NCBI RefSeq assembly: GCF_026015885.1
Contig: NZ_JAPDUG010000001.1
Coordinates: forward strand, 992,001-1,056,000
Reading direction: 5' to 3'
From: Halocynthiibacter sp. SDUM655004
GTDB lineage: Bacteria; Pseudomonadota; Alphaproteobacteria; Rhodobacterales; Rhodobacteraceae
Length of the DNA: 64,000 bases
Shown here: positions 34,842 to 43,905 of the stretch, in pieces
Layout of the letters: each line of letters opens with the position of its first letter
How positions within the stretch are numbered: position 1 is the first letter of the stretch
Program-made: the position numbers and the translations under genes
Notes under the pieces: model-generated
What the model saw: the letters and a program-made list of their open reading frames with translations, nothing else
The model's database searches: none
What the model was told of the DNA's origin: nothing

Positions 34842-36143
34842 ATGGCTGATCTAACAAGCACATTCGTAGGCATTAAATCACCCAACCCGTTCTGGCTCGC
34901 GTCGGCCCCGCCAACTGATAAGGAATACAACGTCCGCCGCGCCTTTGAGGCCGGATGGGGTGGTGTGGTCTGGAAAACTCTTGGCTCTGAAGGGCCGCCC
35001 GTTGTGAACGTCAATGGCCCGCGGTATGGCGCAATTTTTGGCGCAGACCGTCGCTTGCTGGGCCTGAACAACATCGAGTTGATCACAGACCGTCCGCTGC
35101 AAACCAACCTGCGCGAAATCAAAGCGGTGAAGCGCGATTATCCGGACCGCGCGGTAGTCGTTTCGCTGATGGTGCCGTGTGAAGAAGACGCGTGGAAAGC
35201 AATCTTGCCCGTTGTTGAAGAGACCGGCGCGGATGGCGTTGAGTTGAACTTCGGTTGCCCGCACGGCATGGCAGAGCGCGGCATGGGCTCGGCTGTGGGT
35301 CAGGTGCCGGAATACATAGAGATGGTCACCCGTTGGTGTAAGCAAAACACACGGATGCCCGTCATCGTGAAGCTTACGCCAAACATCACTGATATTCGCA
35401 AGCCCGCCGAAGCGGCGAAACGTGGTGGCGCGGATGCTGTCAGCCTGATTAACACAATCAACTCAATCACTTCGGTTGATCTGGATGCAATGAGTCCAGA
35501 GCCGATGATTGATGGTAAGGGCACGCACGGCGGCTATTGCGGCCCTGCGGTGAAGCCGATTGCGATGAATATGGTCGCAGAAATCGCGCGCAATGCCGAA
35601 ACAGCGGATGTTCCGATTTCCGGCATTGGCGGCATTACAACATGGCGCGATGCGGCAGAGTTCATGGCGCTTGGTGCTGGTAATGTGCAGGTGTGTACAG
35701 CGGCGATGACCTATGGGTTCAAAGTTGTGCAGGAAATGATTTCCGGTCTTAGCCAGTGGATGGATGAGAAAGGATACGAAAGCACAGCTGATTTCGTTGG
35801 CAAAGCGACGCCGAATGTCACCGATTGGCAGTATCTTAACCTCAATCACGTCACCAAAGCTGTCATCAACCAAGACGATTGCATCAAATGTGGTCGCTGC
35901 TATGCCGCTTGCGAAGACACCAGCCATCAGGCGATTTTGATGTCTGAGGATCGGGTGTTCACCGTGGACGACAGCGAATGCGTGGCCTGTAACCTCTGTG
36001 TGAATGTGTGCCCCGTCGAGAATTGCATCACCATGAAAACGCTTGAAAAAGGCGAAGTGGATGAGCGGACAGGCGAAAAGGTTGGCGATTATTCCAACTG
36101 GACAGAGCACCCCAACAACCCAGCGGTTGTTGCTGCGGAATAG
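34842..36143 (+). CDS. preA: NAD-dependent dihydropyrimidine dehydrogenase, PreA subunit
   Basis: A 433-residue catalytic subunit. The N-terminal FMN barrel of the dihydroorotate dehydrogenase class (NPFWLASAPPTD; ELNFGCPHGMAERGMG; VKLTPNITD; ISGIGGI) reduces the 5,6 double bond of uracil or thymine. The C-terminus carries two 4Fe-4S motifs: CIKCGRCYAAC and CVACNLCVNVCPVENC. The catalytic cysteine is in ELNFGCPHG. Together with PreT it corresponds to mammalian DPD split in two. Terminated by a strong hairpin shared with rutR. Confidence 0.95.
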   Translation: MADLTSTFVGIKSPNPFWLASAPPTDKEYNVRRAFEAGWGGVVWKTLGSEGPPVVNVNGPRYGAIFGADRRLLGLNNIELITDRPLQTNLREIKAVKRDYPDRAVVVSLMVPCEEDAWKAILPVVEETGADGVELNFGCPHGMAERGMGSAVGQVPEYIEMVTRWCKQNTRMPVIVKLTPNITDIRKPAEAAKRGGADAVSLINTINSITSVDLDAMSPEPMIDGKGTHGGYCGPAVKPIAMNMVAEIARNAETADVPISGIGGITTWRDAAEFMALGAGNVQVCTAAMTYGFKVVQEMISGLSQWMDEKGYESTADFVGKATPNVTDWQYLNLNHVTKAVINQDDCIKCGRCYAACEDTSHQAILMSEDRVFTVDDSECVACNLCVNVCPVENCITMKTLEKGEVDERTGEKVGDYSNWTEHPNNPAVVAAE

Positions 36144-36163
36144 TCTCCGGCAAATCTACAATG

Positions 36164-36195
36164 AAAAGGCCCGGCGATCGCGTCGGGCCTTTTTC
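36164..36195. terminator. Bidirectional terminator between preA and rutR
   Basis: AAAAGGCCCG pairs with CGGGCCTTTT, extended by GCG/CGT around a short loop. T runs follow on both strands, which suits the convergent preA and rutR genes. Confidence 0.9.
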
Positions 36196-36198
36196 TGT

Positions 36199-36822
36199 TC
36201 ACGCCGTATGCGCGTCGAGCAATCGGGTAAACAGGGTATCAAGAAAAGCTTCGGCATCAGGGAAGGGATCAACATGTTCGCCGCCCAGAACCATCCGCAC
36301 TTGAACGTCGAAATCGGCGTAATGCTGCGTTAGAGACCAGATTGAAAACAACAGGTGCCGCGGATTAACGCGCGCGATTTTGCCTTCTTCGATCCAACCT
36401 TCGATCACCTTTGATTTCTCGTCCACGAGGTCCTTCAATTCCCCTTGGATCGCGCCACCGATCCGCGGTGCACCTTGAAGAATTTCATTTGCGAACAGTC
36501 GGCTTTCGCGCGGAAAATCGCGGCTCATTTGAAGCTTGCGGCGCACATAATCAAGGATTTCTGCGCGGGGTTCGCCATCGGCGTTTAGTTTGTGAAGCGG
36601 ATCAAGCCATGTCTCCATAAGCTCTTCCAAAAGGGTTGCGTGGATGGCCTCTTTGGACGGGAAATAATAGAGCAAATTGGGCTTGCTCATGCCGGCGGCT
36701 TCGGAAATCTGGTCCAGTGTCGAGCCGCGAAACCCGAACTGGGAAAACACTTCAAGCGCAGCCTCGAGAATCGTTGCCGTGTTCTTTTGCTGGATGCGCG
36801 TGTTTGGTTTTTTCCTGTTCAT
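36199..36822 (-). CDS. rutR: TetR family pyrimidine-responsive regulator RutR
   Basis: A 207-residue TetR-type repressor. The N-terminal helix-turn-helix ILEAALEVFSQFGFRGSTLDQISEAAGMSKPNLLYYFPSKE is very like E. coli RutR, and similarity continues into the ligand domain (SRDFPRESRLFANEILQGAP, WSLTQHYADF). E. coli RutR binds uracil or thymine and leaves its operators. It sits between preTA and the second catabolic operon. The ATG at 36822 removes a 38-residue upstream extension that lacks family features. Regulation of both flanking operons is inferred from the two boxes. Confidence 0.93.
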   Translation of the reverse strand: MNRKKPNTRIQQKNTATILEAALEVFSQFGFRGSTLDQISEAAGMSKPNLLYYFPSKEAIHATLLEELMETWLDPLHKLNADGEPRAEILDYVRRKLQMSRDFPRESRLFANEILQGAPRIGGAIQGELKDLVDEKSKVIEGWIEEGKIARVNPRHLLFSIWSLTQHYADFDVQVRMVLGGEHVDPFPDAEAFLDTLFTRLLDAHTA

Positions 36823-36973
36823 AACCGGCCTTTCCTGCCTGAGTATCCGCTTGCGCGATACCGTATTGCCACGGCTTTTAACCTCTCGCGTAAAAAAGTA
36901 CCATTCCCCCCGTGGAGGTGGTGGAATCCTGTGCAAATGCGCAGTTTTTACGCAAAAAGCCGAGTCGAAAAAC

Positions 36974-37001
36974 TTGACTGACTTACCTTCTCTGCTAGCG
37001 T
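36974..37001 (+). promoter_or_regulatory. Probable promoter of the aminotransferase operon
   Basis: TTGACT (36974-36979) and TAGCGT (36996-37001) are separated by 16 bases and precede the RutR box by 4 bases, so a bound repressor would cover the start site. The -10 is poor; this is a fit by position. Confidence 0.5.
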
Positions 37002-37005
37002 GAGA

Positions 37006-37021
37006 TTGACCGAATGGTCAA
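37006..37021. promoter_or_regulatory. RutR box upstream of the pyrimidine catabolic operon
   Basis: TTGACCGAATGGTCAA matches the E. coli RutR consensus TTGACCANNTGGTCAA at 13 of 14 defined positions. It lies 50 bases before the aminotransferase start and within the rutR divergent region, so it could also control rutR. Confidence 0.85.
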
Positions 37022-37071
37022 ATAATTTCGAAATGCGCCAAGAACAGGCATTTCATGTGGAGGACCGCCCT

Positions 37072-38400
37072 ATGGCAAACGATCACACAAATATCCCTAA
37101 TGACCTTTCGGCATTCTGGATGCCGTTTACGGCGAACCGCCAGTATAAGAAGGCACCGCGCCTTTTTACGGCGGCGAAGGATATGCACTACACAACGGCC
37201 GATGGGCGGCAGGTTTTGGATGGCACCGCAGGATTGTGGTGTTGTAACGCGGGACATGCGCGCCCCAAGATTACCGAGGCAGTCCAAAAACAAGTAGCCG
37301 AACTTGATTATGCGCCAGCGTTTCAAATGGGCCACCCGAAAGCCTTCGAACTGGCAAGCACCATTCGCGATATTGCGCCGAAGGGCATGGAGCATGTGTT
37401 CTTCACCAACTCGGGGTCAGAGTCGGTTGAAACGGCGCTCAAGATCGCGCTCGCCTATCAGCGCGCCATTGGGCAGGGCACCCGCACACGGCTTGTTGGA
37501 CGCGAAAAGGGCTATCACGGTGTGAACTTTGGCGGAATCTCCGTCGGCGGTCTTGTGAACAATCGCCGGATGTTTGGCCAGCACCTCAACGGGACGCTGC
37601 ATCTTCCGCATACGCATCTGATCGACAAGAACGCCTATACTAAGGGCCAGCCAGAGCATGGTTGGGAGCTTGCCGATGATCTTGAACGGATGGTCGCGCT
37701 GCACGGCGAGGAAACGATCGCCGCCGTGATCGTCGAGCCGATGGCGGGGTCTGCGGGGGTTATTATGCCGCCGAAAGGGTATCTTGAGCGGCTTCGTGCG
37801 TTGACCAAGAAATATGGTATTTTGCTTATTTTTGATGAGGTTATCACGGGGTTTGGCCGTTTGGGATCCAGCTTTGCAGCGGAGCATTTCGACGTTCAGC
37901 CTGATCTTATCACCACGGCCAAAGGGCTGACCAACGGGGTAATTCCAATGGGGGCCGTGCTTGCCACAAGCGAAATTCACGATGCCTTTATGACAGGCCC
38001 CGAACATATGATCGAGCTGTTCCACGGCTACACATATTCGGGCAATCCTGTTGCCTGTGCGGCAGGTTTGGCAACGCTTGAAACTTATCGCGAAGAAGAT
38101 TTGTTCAACCGCGCGGACAGCATGGCTGAATACTGGCAGGAGGCGCTTCACAGCCTTAAGGGGCTGCCGCATGTCATTGATATTCGTAACATGGGTCTTA
38201 TCGGCGCGGTCGAACTTGAGCCGATTGCCGGTGAGCCAACCAAGCGTGCGTTTAATGCCTTCCTAGAGGCTTATGACAAGGGCGTATTGATCCGCACCAC
38301 GGGTGACATCATCGCCATGAGCCCGCCACTAATCATCGAAAAAGAACATATAGACCAGCTTATCGGGACCTTAGCCGACGTTCTTAAATCGTTAGACTAA
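37072..38400 (+). CDS. Omega-amino acid (beta-alanine):pyruvate aminotransferase
   Basis: A 442-residue class III (fold-type I) PLP aminotransferase. The N-terminus FWMPFTANRQYKKAPRLF is characteristic of beta-alanine/omega-amino acid:pyruvate transaminases. PLP contacts: NSGSESVETALK, DEVITGFGR, and the Schiff-base lysine in TTAKGLTNG. It would convert beta-alanine (from uracil) or beta-aminoisobutyrate (from thymine) to the semialdehyde. GTGGAGGA precedes the ATG at 37072. First gene of the operon behind the RutR box. A semialdehyde dehydrogenase is not in the window. Confidence 0.9.
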   Translation: MANDHTNIPNDLSAFWMPFTANRQYKKAPRLFTAAKDMHYTTADGRQVLDGTAGLWCCNAGHARPKITEAVQKQVAELDYAPAFQMGHPKAFELASTIRDIAPKGMEHVFFTNSGSESVETALKIALAYQRAIGQGTRTRLVGREKGYHGVNFGGISVGGLVNNRRMFGQHLNGTLHLPHTHLIDKNAYTKGQPEHGWELADDLERMVALHGEETIAAVIVEPMAGSAGVIMPPKGYLERLRALTKKYGILLIFDEVITGFGRLGSSFAAEHFDVQPDLITTAKGLTNGVIPMGAVLATSEIHDAFMTGPEHMIELFHGYTYSGNPVACAAGLATLETYREEDLFNRADSMAEYWQEALHSLKGLPHVIDIRNMGLIGAVELEPIAGEPTKRAFNAFLEAYDKGVLIRTTGDIIAMSPPLIIEKEHIDQLIGTLADVLKSLD

Positions 38401-38434
38401 GCAATACCGAGGCCAGCAGCAGGAGAGAACCCAC

Positions 38435-39685
38435 ATGCCAGCACCAGGAGAGAACCTGAAAATCAACGGCGACCGTCTTTGGGACAGCCTTATGGAGATG
38501 GCCCAGATCGGGCCAGGTGTCGCAGGAGGCAACAACCGCCAGACAGTGACCGATGAAGACGCCGAAGGCCGCGCTTTGTTTCAGGAATGGTGCGAAGAGG
38601 CTGGCTGCACGATGGGGCTGGACCAGATGGGCAACATGTTTGCCCATCGCGAAGGGACAGACCCGGACGCGCTTCCAGTTTATGTGGGGAGCCACCTAGA
38701 TACCCAACCCACCGGCGGGAAATACGATGGTGTGTTGGGGGTTCTTGGCGGATTGGAACTGCTACGAACAATGAATGACCTTGGCATAAAGACCAAGCAT
38801 CCCATTGTCGTCACCAACTGGACCAACGAAGAGGGCACGCGCTTTGCCCCCGCGATGCTGGCGTCTGGTGTTTTTGCGGGCATGCACACGCAAGAGTGGG
38901 CCTATGACTGCGAAGATGCCGAGGGCAAAAAGTTCGGTGATGAACTGGCGCGGATCGGGTGGCGCGGTGAAGAAGAAGTCGGCGCGCGCAAGATGCACGC
39001 CTTTTTTGAGCTGCACATCGAACAAGGGCCGATCCTTGAGGCCGAGGGCAAAGACATTGGCGTTGTCACCCACGGGCAGGGGCTGTCATGGACCGAAGTC
39101 ACAATCACCGGCAAAGACGCGCACACAGGCTCGACTCCGATGCCGATGCGCCGCGATGCGGGTCTTGGGCTTGCGCATTGCCTTGAGCTTGTGAACCAGA
39201 TTGCGCTGTCGCACGCGCCTCATGCCGTTGGTGCAGCGGGGCATATTGATGTATACCCCAATTCGCGCAACGTGATCCCTGGAAAGGTCGTGTTCACCGT
39301 TGATTTCCGTAGCCCAGAGCTTGAGGTGATCGAAGATATGGAAAGCCGTTTTAAGGACGGCGCCAAAAAGATCTGCGATGAAATGGGGCTCGAGGTTTCG
39401 TTCAAAAAGACTGGCGGGTTTGATCCGGTGGCCTTTGATGAAAACTGCGTAACGGCCGTGCGCAATGCGGCTGAACGCCTTGGCTACAGCCATATGAACA
39501 TAATCTCGGGTGCAGGGCATGATGCATGCTGGATCAACCGTGTTGCTCCCACGGCCATGGTAATGTGCCCCTGCGTTGACGGGCTGTCGCATAATGAGGC
39601 CGAGGAGATTTCCAAGGAATGGGCCGCCGCAGGCGCGGATGTGCTGCTCCATGCTGTTTTGGAAACAGCGGAAATTGTGGAATAA
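38435..39685 (+). CDS. N-carbamoyl-beta-alanine amidohydrolase (beta-ureidopropionase), Zn-dependent
   Basis: A 416-residue M20-family amidohydrolase that releases carbon dioxide, ammonia and beta-alanine from N-carbamoyl-beta-alanine, the third step of reductive pyrimidine breakdown. Metal ligands are in GSHLDTQPTGGKYDG and NEEGTRFAP; further ligands in HIEQGP and HDACWI. The dimerisation/lid domain lies between (TGKDAHTGSTPM). L-N-carbamoylase or allantoate amidohydrolase are close relatives, but the neighbours favour ureidopropionase. Confidence 0.9.
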   Translation: MPAPGENLKINGDRLWDSLMEMAQIGPGVAGGNNRQTVTDEDAEGRALFQEWCEEAGCTMGLDQMGNMFAHREGTDPDALPVYVGSHLDTQPTGGKYDGVLGVLGGLELLRTMNDLGIKTKHPIVVTNWTNEEGTRFAPAMLASGVFAGMHTQEWAYDCEDAEGKKFGDELARIGWRGEEEVGARKMHAFFELHIEQGPILEAEGKDIGVVTHGQGLSWTEVTITGKDAHTGSTPMPMRRDAGLGLAHCLELVNQIALSHAPHAVGAAGHIDVYPNSRNVIPGKVVFTVDFRSPELEVIEDMESRFKDGAKKICDEMGLEVSFKKTGGFDPVAFDENCVTAVRNAAERLGYSHMNIISGAGHDACWINRVAPTAMVMCPCVDGLSHNEAEEISKEWAAAGADVLLHAVLETAEIVE

Positions 39686-39764
39686 CAAGGATATGCGGCG
39701 GGGAACGGCCCGCCGCGTTCGTCCTGTTCGAAGATAGAGGGCGCACCCCTCAGGGAGAAAGCTA

Positions 39765-41225
39765 ATGACCAAAGTAATCAAAAACGGCACTGTTTGTACC
39801 GCTGACCGGACGTGGAAAGCCGATGTTCTGATTGAAGGGGAAACCATCAAGCAGATCGGCGAGAACCTCACTGGCGATGAATATATTGATGCCGAAGGTG
39901 CCTATGTCATCCCGGGCGGGATTGATCCGCACACCCACCTCGAGATGCCCTTTATGGGGACTACCGCCGCTGAAACTTTCGAGAGCGGTACATGGGCCGC
40001 GGCTGCTGGCGGTACCACGATGCTGGTTGATTTCTGTCTTCCGGGCGAGGACGGGTCAATCAAAAACGCGATCAACGAATGGCATCGCAAATCAGCACCC
40101 CAGATTTGTGCCGACATCGGCTATCACATGGCGATCACCGGCTGGAACGAACAGATCCACGCCGAAATGAAAGACGCCGTTGATATGGGCGTTAACTCTT
40201 TCAAACATTTTATGGCCTACAAAGGCGCCTTAATGGTTGAAGATGATGAAATGTTTGCCTCCTTCCAGCGCTGCAAAGAGCTCGGCGCGCTTCCGATGGT
40301 GCATGCGGAAAATGGGGATATCGTTGATATCCTTCAGAAAAAATACCTCGCCGAAGGGATCACTGGCCCTGAAGGCCACGCCTATTCGCGCCCCGCTGAA
40401 GTTGAAGGAGAGGCGGCAAACCGTGCGATCACAATCGCCGACGCCGCCGGAACGCCGCTCTATATTGTGCATGTTTCCTGTGAACAGGCCCACGAAGCGA
40501 TCCGCCGCGCCCGTCAGAAGGGCATGCGCATTTACGGCGAGCCGTTGATCCAGTTCCTGACGCTTGATGAAAGCGAGTATTTCAAAGGGGATTGGATGCA
40601 TTCCGCCCGCCGCGTGATGAGCCCACCGTTCCGCGACAAAAGCCATCAAGCGAGCCTCTGGGCAGGTCTACAAAGCGGCTCTTTGCAGGTTGTCGCAACG
40701 GACCACGCCGCCTTTACCAGCGAGCAAAAGCTGATGGGTAAGGATAACTTCTGTTTGATTCCAAACGGTTCGAACGGCCTTGAGGAGCGCCTCGCAGTGC
40801 TTTGGACTGAGGGTGTTGAAACTGGCCGCCTGACGCCGAACGAATTCGTCGCCGCGACAAGTTCCAATGTGGCTAAAATTCTCAATATCTATCCAAAGAA
40901 AGGTGCGATTGTTGAGGGGGCAGACGCTGATATCGTGGTTTGGGATCCGAAAATCAGCAAAACTATCAGCCAAGCAAACCATCACTCGGTGCTTGATTAT
41001 AACGTGTTCGAAGGTTTCGAGGTTACGGCGCAGAGCCGCTATACGCTAAGCCGTGGCGAAGTGATCTGGGCATGGGGGCAAAACAGTCAGCCACAGCCGG
41101 GCCGTGGCCGCTTCGTGCCGCGCCCTGCGTTCTCTAGCGCCAGCAAAGCCCTGAGCAAGTGGAAAGAACTGAACAGCCCGCGCACCATCAAACGCGATCC
41201 AATGAACATCCCAGCAGGCATCTGA
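39765..41225 (+). CDS. hydA: Dihydropyrimidinase
   Basis: A 486-residue cyclic amidohydrolase that opens dihydrouracil and dihydrothymine to N-carbamoyl amino acids. Metal ligands: DPHTHLEMP, the carboxylated lysine in FKHFMAYKGAL, HAENGD, HVSCEQ and the aspartate in VATDHAAF. The substrate-contact region CLIPNGSNGLEERL is present. AGGGAGAAAG precedes the ATG. Length and C-terminal extension are as in bacterial dihydropyrimidinases. It is the second step of the pathway encoded here. Confidence 0.95.
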   Translation: MTKVIKNGTVCTADRTWKADVLIEGETIKQIGENLTGDEYIDAEGAYVIPGGIDPHTHLEMPFMGTTAAETFESGTWAAAAGGTTMLVDFCLPGEDGSIKNAINEWHRKSAPQICADIGYHMAITGWNEQIHAEMKDAVDMGVNSFKHFMAYKGALMVEDDEMFASFQRCKELGALPMVHAENGDIVDILQKKYLAEGITGPEGHAYSRPAEVEGEAANRAITIADAAGTPLYIVHVSCEQAHEAIRRARQKGMRIYGEPLIQFLTLDESEYFKGDWMHSARRVMSPPFRDKSHQASLWAGLQSGSLQVVATDHAAFTSEQKLMGKDNFCLIPNGSNGLEERLAVLWTEGVETGRLTPNEFVAATSSNVAKILNIYPKKGAIVEGADADIVVWDPKISKTISQANHHSVLDYNVFEGFEVTAQSRYTLSRGEVIWAWGQNSQPQPGRGRFVPRPAFSSASKALSKWKELNSPRTIKRDPMNIPAGI

Positions 41226-41293
41226 TCGGGAAATAAACCTTGGCGCATCCACTCGGGTGCGTCACATCAACGACCGGAAAACCGGCACTACCC

Positions 41294-42091
41294 ATGGGGG
41301 GCGGCGTGAGCCAAGCAACTGTAATAGAAGCCAAAAATCTTGATCTTACATTCCAGACAAACGACGGGCCGGTTCACGCGCTCAAGGATGTGAATTTACA
41401 GATCAATAAGGGCGATTTCGTGAGTTTCATCGGCCCGTCAGGCTGTGGCAAAACAACGTTTCTCCGCACAATCGCGGCCCTCGAAACGCCGACAAGCGGC
41501 ACGTTGACCGTAAACGGCATGAGCGCCGAAGAGGCCCGCAAGAACCGCGCTTACGGCTATGTTTTTCAGGCCGCAGGGCTTTATCCGTGGCGCACGATTG
41601 CGGGCAATATCAAGCTGCCTCTGGAGATCATGGGCTTTGACAAAGCGGAGCAGAACCAGCGCGTGGAGCGGGTTTTGGAACTGGTGGATCTGGCCGGTTT
41701 CGGCAACAAATACCCATGGCAGCTTTCTGGCGGGATGCAGCAGCGGGCGAGCATCGCGCGGGCGCTGGCGTTTGACGCGGACATCTTGTTGATGGACGAA
41801 CCCTTTGGCGCACTTGACGAGATTGTTCGCGATCACCTTAACGAACAACTCTTGAAGCTTTGGGATCGTACCAACAAGACCATCGGATTTGTGACCCACT
41901 CCATTCCCGAGGCGGTTTACCTCAGCACGAAAATCGTCGTTATGAGCCCGCGTCCGGGGCGAATTACCGATGTGATCGAAAGCACATTGCCACGCGAACG
42001 GCCGCTGGAAATTCGCGACAGCGCCGAGTTTATAGAGATCGCCCACCGTGTTCGTGACGGGTTGAGAGCAGGGCATGACGACAATGCGTAG
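41294..42091 (+). CDS. ABC transporter ATP-binding protein of the pyrimidine-locus importer
   Basis: A ~265-residue ATPase of the nitrate/sulfonate/taurine class (SsuB/TauB/ThiZ). Walker A GPSGCGKTT, Q-loop FQAAGLYPWRT, signature LSGGMQQRASIARA, Walker B ILLMDEPFGALDE, H-loop VTHSIPEA. The start is unclear: TTG 41240, ATG 41294 and GTG 41306 are all in frame; GTG 41306 has a G-rich stretch upstream and removes residues not seen in the family, while 41294 is a compromise. It powers the two permeases that follow. Confidence 0.88.
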   Translation: MGGGVSQATVIEAKNLDLTFQTNDGPVHALKDVNLQINKGDFVSFIGPSGCGKTTFLRTIAALETPTSGTLTVNGMSAEEARKNRAYGYVFQAAGLYPWRTIAGNIKLPLEIMGFDKAEQNQRVERVLELVDLAGFGNKYPWQLSGGMQQRASIARALAFDADILLMDEPFGALDEIVRDHLNEQLLKLWDRTNKTIGFVTHSIPEAVYLSTKIVVMSPRPGRITDVIESTLPRERPLEIRDSAEFIEIAHRVRDGLRAGHDDNA

Positions 42092-42150
42092 CCCTGTGAT
42101 GATTGAACATATCGAACATTATTTTGCTTGTTTCGCGGGGAGCGCCGCGT

Positions 42151-43026
42151 ATGCGTAGCATAATTCCAATATTAACCGTTGTTGCGGCCATTTTCGCGAT
42201 TTGGTTCGTCGGCAGCTTCTTCATGAACAAACAATGGACGCTCGATCAGGCAGAGCGCGCCGGAACAACCCTCTCATTTAGCGAAGTTCTGGCTGATACG
42301 ATGACTCAGGAGCGGCCAAAACTCCCGACACCAATTCAGGTTTTTGACGAACTCTGGGAAACGACGGGCGCCAAGGTTCTTGATGGTAAGGCTATGTCAA
42401 AACGCAGCTTGATTTATCACGGCTGGATTACCCTCAGTTCAACGCTCGTCGGTTTTGTTATCGGGACACTTGCAGGCATCCTTCTGGCCGTTGGTATCGT
42501 GCACAACAAGGCAATGGACATGAGCGTGATGCCATGGGCGATTGCCAGCCAAACCATTCCGATCCTCGCGATTGCGCCGATGATCGTTGTGGTTATGAAC
42601 TCAATTGGCGTGCAGGGGCTGCTGCCCAAGGCGATTATTGCGGCCTATCTGTCGTTCTTCCCTGTGGTTGTCGGCATGGTCAAGGGCCTACGCTCGCCGA
42701 ACGCGATGCAGCTTGATCTGATGAAAACCTACAACGCGGGGCAGTTCGAGACATTCTGGAAACTGCGCCTACCTAGCTCGATGCCGTTCCTGTTTACGTC
42801 GCTCAAAGTGGGTATCGCCGCCTCGCTCGTCGGTGCCATTGTTGCCGAGCTTTCCTCCAGTCCGCTGGCCGGATTTGGTGGGCGGATGCTTTCAGGGAGC
42901 TACTACGGGCAGACCATCCAGATTTGGAGCGCTCTATTCGCCGCTGCGATTGTGGCCGCTTGCCTTGTTGGCATTGTCGGTGTGATTCAGCAACTCACGC
43001 TTAAGAAAATGGGTATGGCACAATGA
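42151..43026 (+). CDS. ABC transporter permease (SsuC/ThiX class), first of two
   Basis: A 291-residue permease of the BPD_transp_1 type. One N-terminal helix (MRSIIPILTVVAAIFAIWFVG) is followed by a ~70-residue periplasmic segment and about five more helices. The coupling loop is LDLMKTYNAGQFETFWKLRLPSSMPFLF. GGGGAG precedes the ATG at 42151; an upstream TTG start is less likely. Two different permeases in one system suggest a heterodimeric channel. Overlaps the next gene by 4 bases. Confidence 0.9.
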   Translation: MRSIIPILTVVAAIFAIWFVGSFFMNKQWTLDQAERAGTTLSFSEVLADTMTQERPKLPTPIQVFDELWETTGAKVLDGKAMSKRSLIYHGWITLSSTLVGFVIGTLAGILLAVGIVHNKAMDMSVMPWAIASQTIPILAIAPMIVVVMNSIGVQGLLPKAIIAAYLSFFPVVVGMVKGLRSPNAMQLDLMKTYNAGQFETFWKLRLPSSMPFLFTSLKVGIAASLVGAIVAELSSSPLAGFGGRMLSGSYYGQTIQIWSALFAAAIVAACLVGIVGVIQQLTLKKMGMAQ

Positions 43027-43868
43027 TTTGGGTGATTGCTGTTACTATTTTTTGGATCGCCGCACTTGGTGTGAACATCCGCATTGCGAACTCTGCGTGG
43101 GGGAATACGCGGGCGGGCCGGATATTTGTTCCTGTACTCTTCGGGCTGACAATCCTGATCGTTTGGGAGGGGCTTGTGCGCGGTTTGCAAATCCCCGCTG
43201 TAATCTTGCCACCACCAAGTGCAATCGCGGTTCGGTTTTCAGAGAGTCTCGATATTCTCTGGATGGATTTTGTGCAGACCTTCCTAAAAGGCGCTTTGTC
43301 TGGGTTTGCGATTGGCTGCGGGGCGGCGTTCCTGACGGCAATCTTGATTGATCGTTCGCCTTTCCTTCAGCGCGGCTTGCTTCCTGTGGGGAACTTTATT
43401 GCGGCCCTGCCGATCATAGGGACCGCGCCCATCCTTGTGATGTGGTTCGGTTTTGATTGGCAAAGCAAGGCTGCTGTCGTTGTTGCGATGGTGTTTTTCC
43501 CGATGCTCGTGAATACCGTTCAGGGCCTTAAGGAAACCGAAGCCATGCAGCGGGATTTGATGCACACGTATGCGGCAAGTTACTGGCAAAGCTTGTTTAA
43601 ATTGCGCCTTCCGGCTGCGATGCCATTTGTTTTCAACGGGCTTAAAATTTCAACAACACTGGCGCTTATCGGTGCAATTGTTGCGGAATTCTTTGGATCG
43701 CCTACACGAGGCATGGGGTTTCGCATTTCTATCGAGGTCGGGCGGCTTGGGCTTGATATGGTCTGGGCGGAAATTACAGTAGCGGCCATTGCAGGTACGC
43801 TATTTTACGGAATCGTGACGCTTGTGGAGAAGAAGGTAACATTTTGGCACCCCTCACAACGTAAATGA
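43023..43868 (+). CDS. ABC transporter permease (SsuC/ThiX class), second of two
   Basis: A 281-residue permease related to the preceding one, with helices at about 1-20, 34-55, 80-110 and four later ones. The coupling loop is MQRDLMHTYAASYWQSLFKLRLPAAMPFVF, and the family sequence STTLALIGAIVAEF is present. ATGA overlap with its partner implies coupled translation and fixed stoichiometry. Confidence 0.9.
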   Translation: MIWVIAVTIFWIAALGVNIRIANSAWGNTRAGRIFVPVLFGLTILIVWEGLVRGLQIPAVILPPPSAIAVRFSESLDILWMDFVQTFLKGALSGFAIGCGAAFLTAILIDRSPFLQRGLLPVGNFIAALPIIGTAPILVMWFGFDWQSKAAVVVAMVFFPMLVNTVQGLKETEAMQRDLMHTYAASYWQSLFKLRLPAAMPFVFNGLKISTTLALIGAIVAEFFGSPTRGMGFRISIEVGRLGLDMVWAEITVAAIAGTLFYGIVTLVEKKVTFWHPSQRK

Positions 43869-43905
43869 TGATAACCTAACAAAAAAACCAACATGGGAGA
43901 TTAAA

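Noticed and set aside
36974-37001. TTGACT as part of an additional RutR half-site
   Set aside because: It matches only the first five bases of the box and is better explained as a -35 element.
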